Source: Aestuariivita boseongensis (GTDB lineage Bacteria; Pseudomonadota; Alphaproteobacteria; Rhodobacterales; Rhodobacteraceae). Taken from it: a stretch of 64,000 bases of DNA. The translations under genes were made by a program, and so were the position numbers. The notes beneath the pieces were generated by a model. That model made no database searches and was not told where the DNA came from. It was given only the letters and a program-made list of their open reading frames with translations. This document shows positions 15,733-24,727 of the stretch, one piece after another. Each line of letters opens with the position of its first letter. The stretch's first letter is position 1. The stretch is taken from contig NZ_JXYH01000004.1 in NCBI RefSeq assembly GCF_001262635.1, positions 62,001 to 126,000 on the forward strand. Direction: 5' to 3'.

Positions 15733-17553
15733 GTGCTGGATCAGCCAATTGCCCAGATCAAGGGGCTCCGTGTCGAATTTCAAACCAAGGATGGACCGGT
15801 TGTCGGGGTCGAGGATGTCTCGTTCGACATCAATCCGGGCGAAACCGTTTGCGTCGTGGGCGAATCCGGATCGGGCAAATCGGTCTCGTCTCTGTCTCTG
15901 ATGCGGTTGGTGGAATTCGGCGGCGGAGATATCGCCGGGGGCGTGTTGCTGTTTGATCGCCGCGATGGCGGAGAGATCGACCTGTCGAAGGCCTCTCAGG
16001 ACAAGATGCGCGATATCCGCGGCAACGAGATCGGCATGATCTTTCAGGAGCCGATGACGGCATTGAACCCGGTCTTCACCGTGGGCCGCCAACTGACCGA
16101 AGGGTTGCGTATTCACAAGGGCATGTCGCAATCGCAGGCCGAAGCCCGTGCGCTGGAATTGTTGCGGCAGGTGCGTATCCCCGAGCCGGAACGCCGTTTG
16201 AAGCAATATCCGCATGAATTGTCCGGCGGGATGCGCCAGCGGGTGGTGATCGCCATGGCGCTGGCCTGCGAGCCGCGTCTGCTGATCGCGGATGAACCGA
16301 CTACGGCTTTGGATGTGACGATCCAGGCCGAGATCCTGGCCCTGATGGACCGGCTGAAACGGGAAACCGGCACGGCCGTGATGTTCATTACCCATGATAT
16401 GGCGGTGGTGGCGCAGATGGCGGACCGGGTTGTCGTGATGTACCGCGGCAACAAGGTGGAAGAGGGCCCTGTCGAAGACATTTTCGAGAACCCGCAGCAC
16501 GATTACACCAAGGCGCTTTTGGCGGCTGTCCCCAAGCTGGGCGAGATGAAGGGCAAGCAATATCCCGAGCCGATGAAGCTGCTGGGTGTGGAAAACCAGA
16601 AGATTGCGCCGATCCCCGGCACGAACGAGACCTTGCTGACGGTCAAGAACCTGACCACGCGTTTTCCCGTAAAGGGCGGGTTCTTCCGGCGCACTGTGGC
16701 CAATGTGCACGCGGTGGAAGATGTGTCGTTCACGCTGAACAAGGGCCAGACGCTGAGCCTTGTGGGGGAATCGGGGTGCGGCAAATCCTCGGCCGGGCGG
16801 TCGATCCTGCGGTTGGTCGAGCCGTTGTCGGGGCAGATCGATCTGGATGGCACCGATGTGATGAAGCTGGGGCGCGAGGGGCTACGCCGCGCGCGCCAGG
16901 ACATGCAGATGATCTTCCAGGATCCGTTTGCGTCGCTGAACCCGCAGATGCAGCTGATGGATCAGGTGAGCGAGCCGATGCGCAATTACGGCATTGCGTC
17001 CGGGTCGGAGTTGCAGGACCGGGTGGCGAGCCTGTTTGACCGGGTGCAACTGCCGCGCAGTTTCATGCGGCGTTACCCGCATGAGATGTCGGGCGGGCAA
17101 CGCCAGCGGATCGCGATTGCGCGCGCTTTGGCGTTGAACCCCAAGCTGATCATCGCGGACGAGGCTGTGTCGGCGCTGGATGTGTCGGTTCAGGCGCAGG
17201 TGCTGAACCTGATGATGGACCTGCAGGCCGAGCTTGGGCTGAGTTATCTGTTCATCTCGCACGATATGGCGGTGGTAGAACGGGTCAGCCATAACGTGGG
17301 TGTCATGTATCTGGGCCGGATCGTGGAACTGGGCCCGCGGGCGCGGGTTTTCGAAAACCCGCAGCACCCCTATACCCAGGCGCTGATGAAAGCTGTGCCC
17401 ATCGCGGATCCGCGCAAGCGCAAGTCTGAGAAAGAGCTGAATTTCAAGCCGATCCCGTCCCCCATTCATCCGGTCGATTATGATCCCGCGCCCTCGGAAT
17501 ATAACGAGGTGGAACCGGGCCATTTCGTCCTGACCACCGACAGCGGGTATTGA
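15733..17553 (+). CDS. ABC transporter ATP-binding protein with two fused ATPase domains
   Basis: A 606-residue cytoplasmic protein that joins the DppD-like and DppF-like ATPases in one chain, as in GsiA-type proteins. Domain one has Walker A GESGSGKS near residue 50, signature LSGGMRQR near 163 and Walker B LLIADEPT near 183. Domain two has Walker A GESGCGKS near 347, MSGGQRQR near 455 and LIIADEAVSALD near 475. Each half ends with the oligopeptide-transporter C-terminal region that often carries cysteines in other members. The start is GTG at 15733 after GAAGGAA. It powers the permeases encoded divergently on the minus strand. Confidence 0.95.
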   Translation: MLDQPIAQIKGLRVEFQTKDGPVVGVEDVSFDINPGETVCVVGESGSGKSVSSLSLMRLVEFGGGDIAGGVLLFDRRDGGEIDLSKASQDKMRDIRGNEIGMIFQEPMTALNPVFTVGRQLTEGLRIHKGMSQSQAEARALELLRQVRIPEPERRLKQYPHELSGGMRQRVVIAMALACEPRLLIADEPTTALDVTIQAEILALMDRLKRETGTAVMFITHDMAVVAQMADRVVVMYRGNKVEEGPVEDIFENPQHDYTKALLAAVPKLGEMKGKQYPEPMKLLGVENQKIAPIPGTNETLLTVKNLTTRFPVKGGFFRRTVANVHAVEDVSFTLNKGQTLSLVGESGCGKSSAGRSILRLVEPLSGQIDLDGTDVMKLGREGLRRARQDMQMIFQDPFASLNPQMQLMDQVSEPMRNYGIASGSELQDRVASLFDRVQLPRSFMRRYPHEMSGGQRQRIAIARALALNPKLIIADEAVSALDVSVQAQVLNLMMDLQAELGLSYLFISHDMAVVERVSHNVGVMYLGRIVELGPRARVFENPQHPYTQALMKAVPIADPRKRKSEKELNFKPIPSPIHPVDYDPAPSEYNEVEPGHFVLTTDSGY

Positions 17554-17559
17554 GCGCGA

Positions 17560-17581
17560 TGCTTTTCTTCGAAGAAAAGCA
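17560..17581. repeat. 22-bp perfect palindrome after the ATPase gene
   Basis: TGCTTTTCTTC is followed directly by its complement GAAGAAAAGCA, seven bases after the stop. The sequence resembles the first hairpin of the double-hairpin repeats at 3722 and 58020, but the second hairpin is missing. It may mark a transcript boundary before argE. Confidence 0.65.
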
Positions 17582-17614
17582 CGCCGGGCCCGGGAACGGG
17601 TGCGCATAGGCAAT

Positions 17615-18781
17615 ATGACACATGTCCTGACGCCGCTTGAAATCATGACCAAGCTGATCTCGTTCCCGACGGTCAGCCGCGATACCAACCTGCCACTGAT
17701 CGACTGGGTCGAGGAGTATCTCTCCTCCCATGGTATCACGTCCCATCGTTGGCCCGACCCGGATCAGCCGCATAAGGCGGCGCTTTTCGCCCATGTGGGC
17801 CCTTGGGAGGAGGGGGCGGTCGTTCTTTCGGGCCATACGGACGTCGTGCCGGTCGACGGCCAGCCCTGGGACAGCGACCCGTTCGAGGTGGTCGAACGCG
17901 ACGGGAAGTATTTCGGCCGCGGCACCTGCGACATGAAGGGCTTTGACGCGCTTGCCATCTGGACGCTGGTCGACGCGCATCGGCGCGGGGTGAAAACGCC
18001 CCTGCAACTGGCGCTGAGCTTTGACGAGGAAGTGGGCTGCACCGGCGCCCCCCCGATGATCGAGGCGATGCAGCCCGTTCTGCCCAAAGGCGCGTCTGTC
18101 ATCGTGGGCGAGCCGTCGATGATGAAAACCGTCACCGGCCACAAGGGCGGGCAGGGCTTCATGGTCGACGTGATCGGTTTTGAGGTCCATTCCTCGATCA
18201 TGCATACGGGCGTCAGCGCGATCATGGAGGCGGCCAGGATCATCGACTGGGCCAATCACGTGAATGCCGAAGAACAGGCGCGTGCGCCGTCGGCGATTGC
18301 GGCGATGTTCGATCCGCCCTGGACCTCGCTTCATACCGGGATCATCGAAGGCGGCACGGCGCAGAACATCACGGCCAAGCATTGCCGGTTCGATATCGGC
18401 TATCGTGCCGTGCCGGATGCGGACCCGAAAGCCTGGCGCGACCGCATTCTTGAGCGCATCCGCAGCGTCGAGGCGGATATGCAGAAGATCCACCCCGATG
18501 CGCGCATTGACGTGGACGAACGGTTTCACGTGCCGGGCCTCAGGCCTGAGGAAGACGGGCAGGCTGAGGAACTGGTCCGCGCCATCACCGGCGACAACGG
18601 CACCCATGTGGTGAGCTATGGCACCGAAGCCGGGCAGTTTCAGGCCGCCGGATATTCGGCCGTTGTCTGCGGGCCCGGTGATATTGCCCAGGCACATCAG
18701 CCCAATGAATTCGTCACCGTGGCGCAATTCGAGGCAGGCCATGCCTTCATGAAAAAGCTGGTGGATCGTCTGGCTGCCTGA
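17615..18781 (+). CDS. argE: acetylornithine deacetylase (ArgE-type M20 peptidase)
   Basis: A 388-residue zinc hydrolase of the M20A group that removes the acetyl group from N-acetylornithine or related N-acyl amino acids. Metal and catalytic motifs are present: SGHTDVVPVDGQPW (His near residue 76), YFGRGTCDMKG (Asp near 107), FDEEVGCTGA (the Glu pair near 139), and a C-terminal SYGTEAGQFQAAG. The ATG at 17615 gives the family length; a GTG five codons earlier is possible. Because it sits with a peptide transporter and four amidohydrolases, it may serve catabolism of imported N-acyl amino acids rather than arginine synthesis. The arginine role is therefore not certain. Confidence 0.85.
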   Translation: MTHVLTPLEIMTKLISFPTVSRDTNLPLIDWVEEYLSSHGITSHRWPDPDQPHKAALFAHVGPWEEGAVVLSGHTDVVPVDGQPWDSDPFEVVERDGKYFGRGTCDMKGFDALAIWTLVDAHRRGVKTPLQLALSFDEEVGCTGAPPMIEAMQPVLPKGASVIVGEPSMMKTVTGHKGGQGFMVDVIGFEVHSSIMHTGVSAIMEAARIIDWANHVNAEEQARAPSAIAAMFDPPWTSLHTGIIEGGTAQNITAKHCRFDIGYRAVPDADPKAWRDRILERIRSVEADMQKIHPDARIDVDERFHVPGLRPEEDGQAEELVRAITGDNGTHVVSYGTEAGQFQAAGYSAVVCGPGDIAQAHQPNEFVTVAQFEAGHAFMKKLVDRLAA

Positions 18782-18852
18782 TCCTTCGACGGCCCTTGCG
18801 GGGGCGCGTGCTTTTATGCAGGCTGCGCCTCGCACCTCAGGAAGGATCCCCC

Positions 18853-20025
18853 ATGCCCATTCGCAATCGCCTCGCCGAACTGCATCCCGAAATCACCAAG
18901 TGGCGCCGGCATCTGCATGCCCATCCCGAACTGATGTACGAGCTGCATGAAACCGCGGCCTTCGTGCAGGAACGCCTGAAAGAGATCGGTGTGGACGAGA
19001 TCACACCCGGTATCGGGCGCACCGGCGTGGTGGCCGTGATCAGGGGCAAGACCGATACAAAGGGTCGGGTGATCGGGCTGCGGGCGGATATGGATGCGCT
19101 GCCCATCCCCGAGCAATCCGGGGTCGATTATGCATCGCAGACGCCCGGTGTGATGCATGCCTGCGGACATGACGGTCATACCTCGATCCTGTTGGGCGTG
19201 GCGAAATATCTGGCAGAGACGCGGAATTTCGACGGAACAGCCGTGCTGATCTTCCAACCGGCAGAAGAGGGCGGCGCAGGCGGCAAGGCGATGGTCGATG
19301 ACGGGTTGATGGACCGATGGGGCATTCAGGAGGTTTACGGCCTTCACAACGCCCCCGGCATCCCGACGGGCCAATTTGCGATCCGGCCCGGCCCGCTGCT
19401 GGCCAGTTCGGATGAATTCGAAATCACCGTGACCGGCAAGGGCGGCCATGCCGCCGCCCCGCATGAGGCGATTGATACCACTCTGGTGGCGGCGCAGATC
19501 GTCGTATCGCTGCAATCCATGGTCAGCCGGAATGTCGATCCGATCCACCGGGTCGTGTTGACCGTGGGCACGTTTCGGACCGACAGCAACGCGTCGAACG
19601 TGATCCCGCACACTGCCGTGATGGAGGGCACCGTGCGCACGCTGGATCCCGAATGGCGCATCCGGGCCGAAGAGCGCATTCGCACCATCGTTGAACATAC
19701 CGCGCTGGCCTATGGCGCCACGGCCGAGGTGAAATGGACACCCGGCTATCCGGTGACCATCAACCATGACGAACAGACCGCCTATGCCATCGACGCGGCG
19801 ATTGCCGTGGCGGGCGAGGCGCAGGTCGATCCTGACACGCCGCCCATCCTGCCGGCGGAAGACTTCTCCTATATGCTGGAAGCGCGGCCCGGGGCGTTTA
19901 TGTTCCTGGGCAATGGCGACACCGCCATGTGCCACCACCCGGCCTATATCTTTGATGATGAGGCGATCCCGGCGGGGGCCAGCTGGTTCGTGGAACTGGT
20001 GGAACGCCGGATGCCCGCGCAATAG
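18853..20025 (+). CDS. M20D amidohydrolase, tandem copy 1
   Basis: A 390-residue cytoplasmic metallohydrolase of the M20D group (hippurate hydrolase, IAA-amino acid hydrolase relatives), which splits N-acyl amino acids into acid and amino acid. The active-site set is complete: DMDALP, HACGHDGHTSILLG, PAEEGG, VYGLHNAPG, and a C-terminal CHHPAYIFDDEA. The segment before the last histidine reads LPAEDFSYML where the copies downstream have GGEDF or PGEDF. The start at 18853 follows GGAAGGAT and matches the MPIRNRLAEL opening shared by all four copies. Only nine bases separate it from copy 2, so they are co-translated. Confidence 0.92.
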   Translation: MPIRNRLAELHPEITKWRRHLHAHPELMYELHETAAFVQERLKEIGVDEITPGIGRTGVVAVIRGKTDTKGRVIGLRADMDALPIPEQSGVDYASQTPGVMHACGHDGHTSILLGVAKYLAETRNFDGTAVLIFQPAEEGGAGGKAMVDDGLMDRWGIQEVYGLHNAPGIPTGQFAIRPGPLLASSDEFEITVTGKGGHAAAPHEAIDTTLVAAQIVVSLQSMVSRNVDPIHRVVLTVGTFRTDSNASNVIPHTAVMEGTVRTLDPEWRIRAEERIRTIVEHTALAYGATAEVKWTPGYPVTINHDEQTAYAIDAAIAVAGEAQVDPDTPPILPAEDFSYMLEARPGAFMFLGNGDTAMCHHPAYIFDDEAIPAGASWFVELVERRMPAQ

Positions 20026-20034
20026 GAGAGCGTC

Positions 20035-21192
20035 ATGCCCATCAAGAACCGCATTGCCGATATCGCACCAGAGGTCGCCGAGTGGCGCCGCGATATTCAC
20101 ATGCACCCCGAAACCCGGTTCGAAGAACACCGCACCGGCGCCTTCGTGGCCGAAAAGCTGAAGGAATTCGGCTGTGACGAGGTGGTGACGGGCGTTGGTC
20201 AAACCGGAGTGGTGGGCGTGATCCGGGGCCGTCCGAGCGACCGCGTGATCGGGTTTCGCGCAGACATGGACGCGCTGCCGATCATGGAGGCGACGGGGGC
20301 CGACCATGCTTCGATCACGCCGGGAAAGATGCATGCCTGTGGGCATGACGGGCATACGGCGATGCTGCTGGGTGCGGCCAGATATCTGGCTGAGACGCGG
20401 AATTTCGACGGCACCGTCATTCTAATCTTCCAACCGGCGGAAGAAGGCGGGGGCGGCGCGCGGGCGATGATCGCCGATGGCCTGATGGAGCGTTTCGGCA
20501 TTCAGGAAGTCTATGGCATGCATAACTGGCCGGGCCTTCCCGCAGGCCAGTTCGCTGTGCGGGACGGGCCGCAAATGGGGGCCGTGGATTTCTTTAACAT
20601 CACCGTGCGCGGCCGCGGCGGCCATGCGGCGTTGCCGCATCTGACGGTGGATACCTCGGTTGCGGCTTCTGCCATCGTGATGGCGGCGCAGTCGATTGCC
20701 TCGCGCAATGTCGATCCGCTGAAAACCGTGGTTCTGTCGATTGGAGGGCTGCGGTCGGATACCGATACGTTCAACGTGATCCCTGATACGGTCACCTTGA
20801 AGGGCACGGTGCGGTATCTGGAGCCTGAGGTGCAGGCGCTGGTCATTGACCGGCTGACTGCGATTGCCGAAACGACCGCCCAGGCCTATGGCGCGACCGC
20901 GACGATCGACTATACCAAGCAGGTGAATGCCACGATCAACGATCCCGAAGCCGCCGCCCGTGCGGCCGAGATTGCACGGGCCGTTTCCGGCGACGTGATC
21001 CGCGACATGCCACCCGTGATGCCGGGAGAGGATTTTTCCGACATGCTGAACGCCGTGCCGGGCGCCTATATGTTCATCGGCAATGGCGACAGCGCGGATC
21101 TTCACCATCCGAAATATGATTTCAACGACGACATCATCGCCACCGGCATGAGCTGGTATGCCGAGATGGCCGAACAGGGCGCGCGGGCTTGA
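20035..21192 (+). CDS. M20D amidohydrolase, tandem copy 2
   Basis: A 385-residue paralogue of the preceding gene, starting MPIKNRIADI after AGGAGAG. It keeps DMDALP, HACGHDGHTAMLLG, PAEEGG, VYGMHNWPG, MPGEDFSDML and LHHPKYDFND, so it should be an active binuclear metal hydrolase. Differences from copy 1 cluster in the lid domain and in the region after the histidine of VYGMHN, where substrate side groups bind. It may therefore take a different acyl or amino acid group. A short inverted repeat follows it (21196-21208). Confidence 0.92.
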   Translation: MPIKNRIADIAPEVAEWRRDIHMHPETRFEEHRTGAFVAEKLKEFGCDEVVTGVGQTGVVGVIRGRPSDRVIGFRADMDALPIMEATGADHASITPGKMHACGHDGHTAMLLGAARYLAETRNFDGTVILIFQPAEEGGGGARAMIADGLMERFGIQEVYGMHNWPGLPAGQFAVRDGPQMGAVDFFNITVRGRGGHAALPHLTVDTSVAASAIVMAAQSIASRNVDPLKTVVLSIGGLRSDTDTFNVIPDTVTLKGTVRYLEPEVQALVIDRLTAIAETTAQAYGATATIDYTKQVNATINDPEAAARAAEIARAVSGDVIRDMPPVMPGEDFSDMLNAVPGAYMFIGNGDSADLHHPKYDFNDDIIATGMSWYAEMAEQGARA

Positions 21193-21247
21193 GACTTTTC
21201 TGCGAAAATTCTCGCCTGCCGCCACAGACAAGGGAAAGATCAGACAG

Positions 21248-22411
21248 ATGCCAGTAAAGAACCGCTTTGCCGAATTGCATGATGATATCAGTGCCTGGCG
21301 GCAGGATCTTCATGCCCATCCCGAGATTGGCTTTGATGTGTTCCGTACGGCCGAGATCGTTGAAGAGAAACTCAGGGCTTTCGGTTGCGACGAGGTGGTC
21401 ACAGCCATCGGGCGCACCGGGGTTGTGGGCGTCATCAGGGGCCGTGCGGATACGCAGGGCCGTGTGGTGGGCCTGCGCGCGGATATGGACGCGCTGCCCA
21501 TTCACGAGGAAACAGGCGCGCATCACGCCTCGCGCATTCCGGGCAAGATGCATGCCTGCGGCCATGACGGCCATACCGCGATGCTGCTGGGCGCGGCACA
21601 ATACCTGGCCGAAACGCGGAATTTTGACGGCACGGCCATTGTGATCTTTCAGCCCGGCGAGGAGGGCTATGCCGGTGGGAAAGAGATGTGCGAAGACGGG
21701 CTGATGGACCGGTTCGGCATTCAGGAGGTCTATGGCCTGCATAACGCGCCGGGTCTGCCGGCGGGCAGCTTCGCGATCCGTCCCGGCCCGATGATGGCAG
21801 CCACGGATGAATTCAAGATCACGCTGGAAGGGCGCGGCGGCCATGCCGCGCGGCCCAACAACACTGTCGACACGGCGGTGATGGCCTGCCATCTGGGCGT
21901 GGCGCTGCAAACGGTGGTCAGTCGCAATGCCGATCCGGTGGAACAGCTGGTTGTGTCGCTCACCGCAATCGAAACATCCTCCATGGCGTTCAACGTGATC
22001 CCGCAGCGGGTGACCTTGCGCGGCACCGTGCGGTCCATGTCGGCCGAGATGCGGGAGCTGGCGAGACGCAGGATCGAAGAGGTGACCCATGGCATCACCC
22101 AGACCTTTGGCGGCCGGGCGGAGTTTGATTTTCCCGAAGGCTATCCCGTGCTGATCAATGCCGAGACCGAGACCACCTATGCCGAGGAGGTGGCGCGCAA
22201 GGTGGCCGGCGATTGTCAGCTTGCGCCCATGGTGATGGGCGGCGAGGATTTCGCCTTCATGTTGCAGGAGCGGCCCGGCGCCTATATCCGTTTGGGCAAT
22301 GGGGACAGCGCCGGACTGCATCACCCGAAATACGATTTCAACGATGAGATCATTCCGGCAGGCTGTTCCTGGCTGGCCGAAATGGTCGAAACCCGAATGA
22401 AGGTGGCCTGA
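21248..22411 (+). CDS. M20D amidohydrolase, tandem copy 3
   Basis: A 387-residue paralogue starting MPVKNRFAELHDD, closest to copy 4. It keeps DMDALP, HACGHDGHTAMLLG, VYGLHNAPG, GGEDFAFML and LHHPKYDFND. The catalytic glutamate motif reads PGEEGY instead of PAEEGG: both glutamates remain but the preceding alanine is glycine and the following glycine is tyrosine, which could alter the pocket. The start at 21248 fits the paralogues; a longer upstream opening has no similarity. The gap to copy 2 carries TTTTC-TGC-GAAAA, similar to the palindrome in the next gap. Confidence 0.92.
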   Translation: MPVKNRFAELHDDISAWRQDLHAHPEIGFDVFRTAEIVEEKLRAFGCDEVVTAIGRTGVVGVIRGRADTQGRVVGLRADMDALPIHEETGAHHASRIPGKMHACGHDGHTAMLLGAAQYLAETRNFDGTAIVIFQPGEEGYAGGKEMCEDGLMDRFGIQEVYGLHNAPGLPAGSFAIRPGPMMAATDEFKITLEGRGGHAARPNNTVDTAVMACHLGVALQTVVSRNADPVEQLVVSLTAIETSSMAFNVIPQRVTLRGTVRSMSAEMRELARRRIEEVTHGITQTFGGRAEFDFPEGYPVLINAETETTYAEEVARKVAGDCQLAPMVMGGEDFAFMLQERPGAYIRLGNGDSAGLHHPKYDFNDEIIPAGCSWLAEMVETRMKVA

Positions 22412-22417
22412 GCACCA

Positions 22418-22436
22418 GAATTTTCAGCGAAAATTC
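22418..22436. repeat. palindrome between amidohydrolase copies 3 and 4
   Basis: GAATTTTC-AGC-GAAAATTC, an 8-bp perfect inverted repeat six bases after the copy 3 stop. The previous gap (21196-21211) has a partial version with the same GAAAATTC half, so the spacer seems to have been duplicated along with the gene. A related ATTTTCGAAAAT follows the aminotransferase gene at 33536. Confidence 0.6.
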
Positions 22437-22474
22437 CGGATCGGGCGACCAGTATCAAAAGAGGAAACGCGAGA

Positions 22475-23638
22475 ATGCCTGTCAAAAACCGATTTGCAGA
22501 ATTGCAAGACGAGATCACCGCCTGGCGACGTGATCTGCATGAAAACCCCGAAATTCTGTTCGAAACCCATCGCACAAGCGCCATGGTTGCCGAAAAACTG
22601 CAGGAGTTCGGGCTGGATGAGGTTGTCACCGGCATTGGCCGCACGGGCGTTGTGGGCGTCATCAAGGGCAAAAGCGACACCAAGGGCCGGGTGATCGGCC
22701 TGCGCGCGGATATGGACGCTTTGCCGATCCATGAGCAGACGGGGCTCGATTATGCCTCCAAAACGCCCGGTGCGATGCATGCCTGCGGGCATGACGGGCA
22801 TACCGCGATGCTGCTGGGGGCCGCGAAATACCTGTCCGAGACGCGGAATTTCGACGGCACGGTCGTGGTCATCTTCCAGCCCGCCGAGGAAGGCGGCGGC
22901 GGCGGCAAGGAGATGTGCGACGACGGCATGATGGAGCGTTGGGGCATCCAGGAGGTTTACGGGATGCATAACTGGCCCGGCAAACCGGTGGGGTCCTTTG
23001 CGATCCGACCCGGCGCGTTCTTTGCCGCGACCGATCAGTTCGACATCACGCTGGAAGGCAAGGGCGGGCATGCTGCCAAGCCGCACGAGACCGTGGATAC
23101 CACCGTGATGGCGGCCCAGGCGGTTCTGGCGCTGCAAACCATTGCCAGCCGGAATGCCGATCCGGTGGATCAGGTTGTCGTTTCGGTCACGTCGTTCGAG
23201 ACCTCGTCGAAGGCCTTCAATGTGATCCCGCAGAAGGTGCAATTGAAAGGCACCGTGCGCACCATGTCGAACGACATGCGCGATCTGGCTGAAAAGCGGA
23301 TCAAGGAGATCTGTGACGGCATCTGCACCACCTTCGGCGGCACGGCGGAAGTGACCTATCACCGGGGCTATCCGGTGATGGTGAATTCCGGAGAACAGAC
23401 CGAATTCGCCGCCGAAGTGGCGCGCAAGGTTTCGGGCCAATGCGATGACGCGCCGCTGGTGATGGGGGGCGAGGATTTCGCCTTCATGCTGGAGGAACGC
23501 CCGGGGGCGTATATCCTTGTGGGCAACGGTGACACGGCGTCGGTCCACCACCCGGAATACAACTTCAATGACGAGGCGATTCCGGCAGGCTGTTCCTGGT
23601 GGGCAGAGATTGTTGAAACCCGGATGCCTGCAGCTTGA
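22475..23638 (+). CDS. M20D amidohydrolase, tandem copy 4
   Basis: A 387-residue paralogue starting MPVKNRFAELQDE after AAAGAGGAAA. All metal and catalytic motifs are kept: DMDALP, HACGHDGHTAMLLG, PAEEGGG, VYGMHNWPG, GGEDFAFMLEERPG and VHHPEYNFND. It is the last gene of the plus-strand cluster and converges on the glycosyltransferase gene across a GC-rich hairpin. Four complete copies in a row, all with intact active sites, suggest a family of related substrates rather than a single one. Confidence 0.92.
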   Translation: MPVKNRFAELQDEITAWRRDLHENPEILFETHRTSAMVAEKLQEFGLDEVVTGIGRTGVVGVIKGKSDTKGRVIGLRADMDALPIHEQTGLDYASKTPGAMHACGHDGHTAMLLGAAKYLSETRNFDGTVVVIFQPAEEGGGGGKEMCDDGMMERWGIQEVYGMHNWPGKPVGSFAIRPGAFFAATDQFDITLEGKGGHAAKPHETVDTTVMAAQAVLALQTIASRNADPVDQVVVSVTSFETSSKAFNVIPQKVQLKGTVRTMSNDMRDLAEKRIKEICDGICTTFGGTAEVTYHRGYPVMVNSGEQTEFAAEVARKVSGQCDDAPLVMGGEDFAFMLEERPGAYILVGNGDTASVHHPEYNFNDEAIPAGCSWWAEIVETRMPAA

Positions 23639-23645
23639 TCTGGCG

Positions 23646-23668
23646 GGCCCCGGGCATGACCCGGGGCC
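23646..23668. terminator. bidirectional hairpin between convergent genes
   Basis: GGCCCCGGG-CATGA-CCCGGGGCC, a perfect 9-bp GC stem that exactly fills the space between the amidohydrolase copy 4 stop region and the stop of the glycosyltransferase. No T-run follows on either side, so it is terminator-like by position and strength only. Confidence 0.5.
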
Positions 23669-24727
23669 TCAGCCGTCCAGCAGGCGGCGATAGAGCGCGA
23701 TCAGCGCTTGCGCTTCGCTTTCGATGGAAAACCGCGCCTCGACATGGGCGCGGGCATTGCCGCGCCAGGCGTCCAGCGTGTCGCGGTCTGACAAAAGACG
23801 GTCTGCCGCCACGACCATCTGATCCACTTCGCCCGGGTCGATCAGCAGGCCGGTTTGCCCTTCGGCAACCAGCGCCTCGAACGCACCGACGCGGGTGGCG
23901 ATCACGGGGCAGCCGGTGGCCATCGCCTCGATCGGGGTCAGGCCAAAGCCTTCCCAGCGCTGGGGCGCGATGTAAAGATCAAGGATCCGGTACCAGTCGG
24001 CCATGGCTTCGGGCGGCACTTCGGGCATGAACAGGATCCTGTCGACCAGCCCCGCATCCGCCACTTTCTGGCGCAAGCCTTTGTCGAAACTGACATATTT
24101 CTCGGTCGCGCGCCCCATGACCAGAGCTGTGGCATCCGGGTGATCGCGCAACACGCGTATCATAGCATCCACATAGACATCCGTGCCTTTCTGCGCCCGG
24201 ATACGGCCATAACAGCCGATCAGAGGCCCGGTGTCAGGCACGCCCAGTTTGCGGCGGAGTGCCGCGCGGTCATGGGAGGGGGAAAACCCTTCCGTATCAA
24301 TGCCATGCATGATGACCTGCGCGGGCACCTGAAGATAGCTTGCGGTCTTGTCCGAGGTGGCCACAACCGCATCCATCCGCCGGATCAGCCAGCGGGTAAC
24401 GCCGGTTTGTTCCCGCTGGGAGGCCGAGGTGAACAGAAGTTTCAGCTTCTTGCCCAGCAGGTATTTCAGCGCGAGCCCGCCAATCATTTCGACATTGCGC
24501 CGTGCGTGCCAGACCCGCCATCCCTTCGGGCCGGGGCCGCGACGGGGCAGGGTGATCAGCGAGGATAATGGGATCTGCGGAACCTGTGCGGGCAGAACGG
24601 GGCCGGTTGCCACGATGTTGATATGGGCCGATTGCACCGGCACCAGCCGCACCACGGTGGCGGTCACACCTGACAGGCGACGTTTGAAATTGGGGGCGAT
24701 GACCTCGATATCTTTGGGGGCGATCAT
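23669..24727 (-). CDS. glycosyltransferase family 4
   Basis: A 352-residue GT4 (GT-B fold) glycosyltransferase, probably acting at the cytoplasmic face on lipopolysaccharide core, given that waaA lies directly upstream. The C-terminal half shows the family signature: CYGRIRAQKGTDVYVDAM near 195-212, RWEGFGLTPIEAMATGCPV near 275-293 with the E-x7-E pair, and LLIDPGEVDQMV. The sugar donor and acceptor are not predictable. Its ATG overlaps the waaA stop by four bases (ATGA), so the two are translated together. Confidence 0.88.
   Translation of the reverse strand: MIAPKDIEVIAPNFKRRLSGVTATVVRLVPVQSAHINIVATGPVLPAQVPQIPLSSLITLPRRGPGPKGWRVWHARRNVEMIGGLALKYLLGKKLKLLFTSASQREQTGVTRWLIRRMDAVVATSDKTASYLQVPAQVIMHGIDTEGFSPSHDRAALRRKLGVPDTGPLIGCYGRIRAQKGTDVYVDAMIRVLRDHPDATALVMGRATEKYVSFDKGLRQKVADAGLVDRILFMPEVPPEAMADWYRILDLYIAPQRWEGFGLTPIEAMATGCPVIATRVGAFEALVAEGQTGLLIDPGEVDQMVVAADRLLSDRDTLDAWRGNARAHVEARFSIESEAQALIALYRRLLDG

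Noticed and set aside
18853-23638. Four amidohydrolase copies as an assembly duplication artefact
   Set aside because: The copies differ throughout in protein and DNA sequence and have different spacers, so they are real, diverged paralogues.
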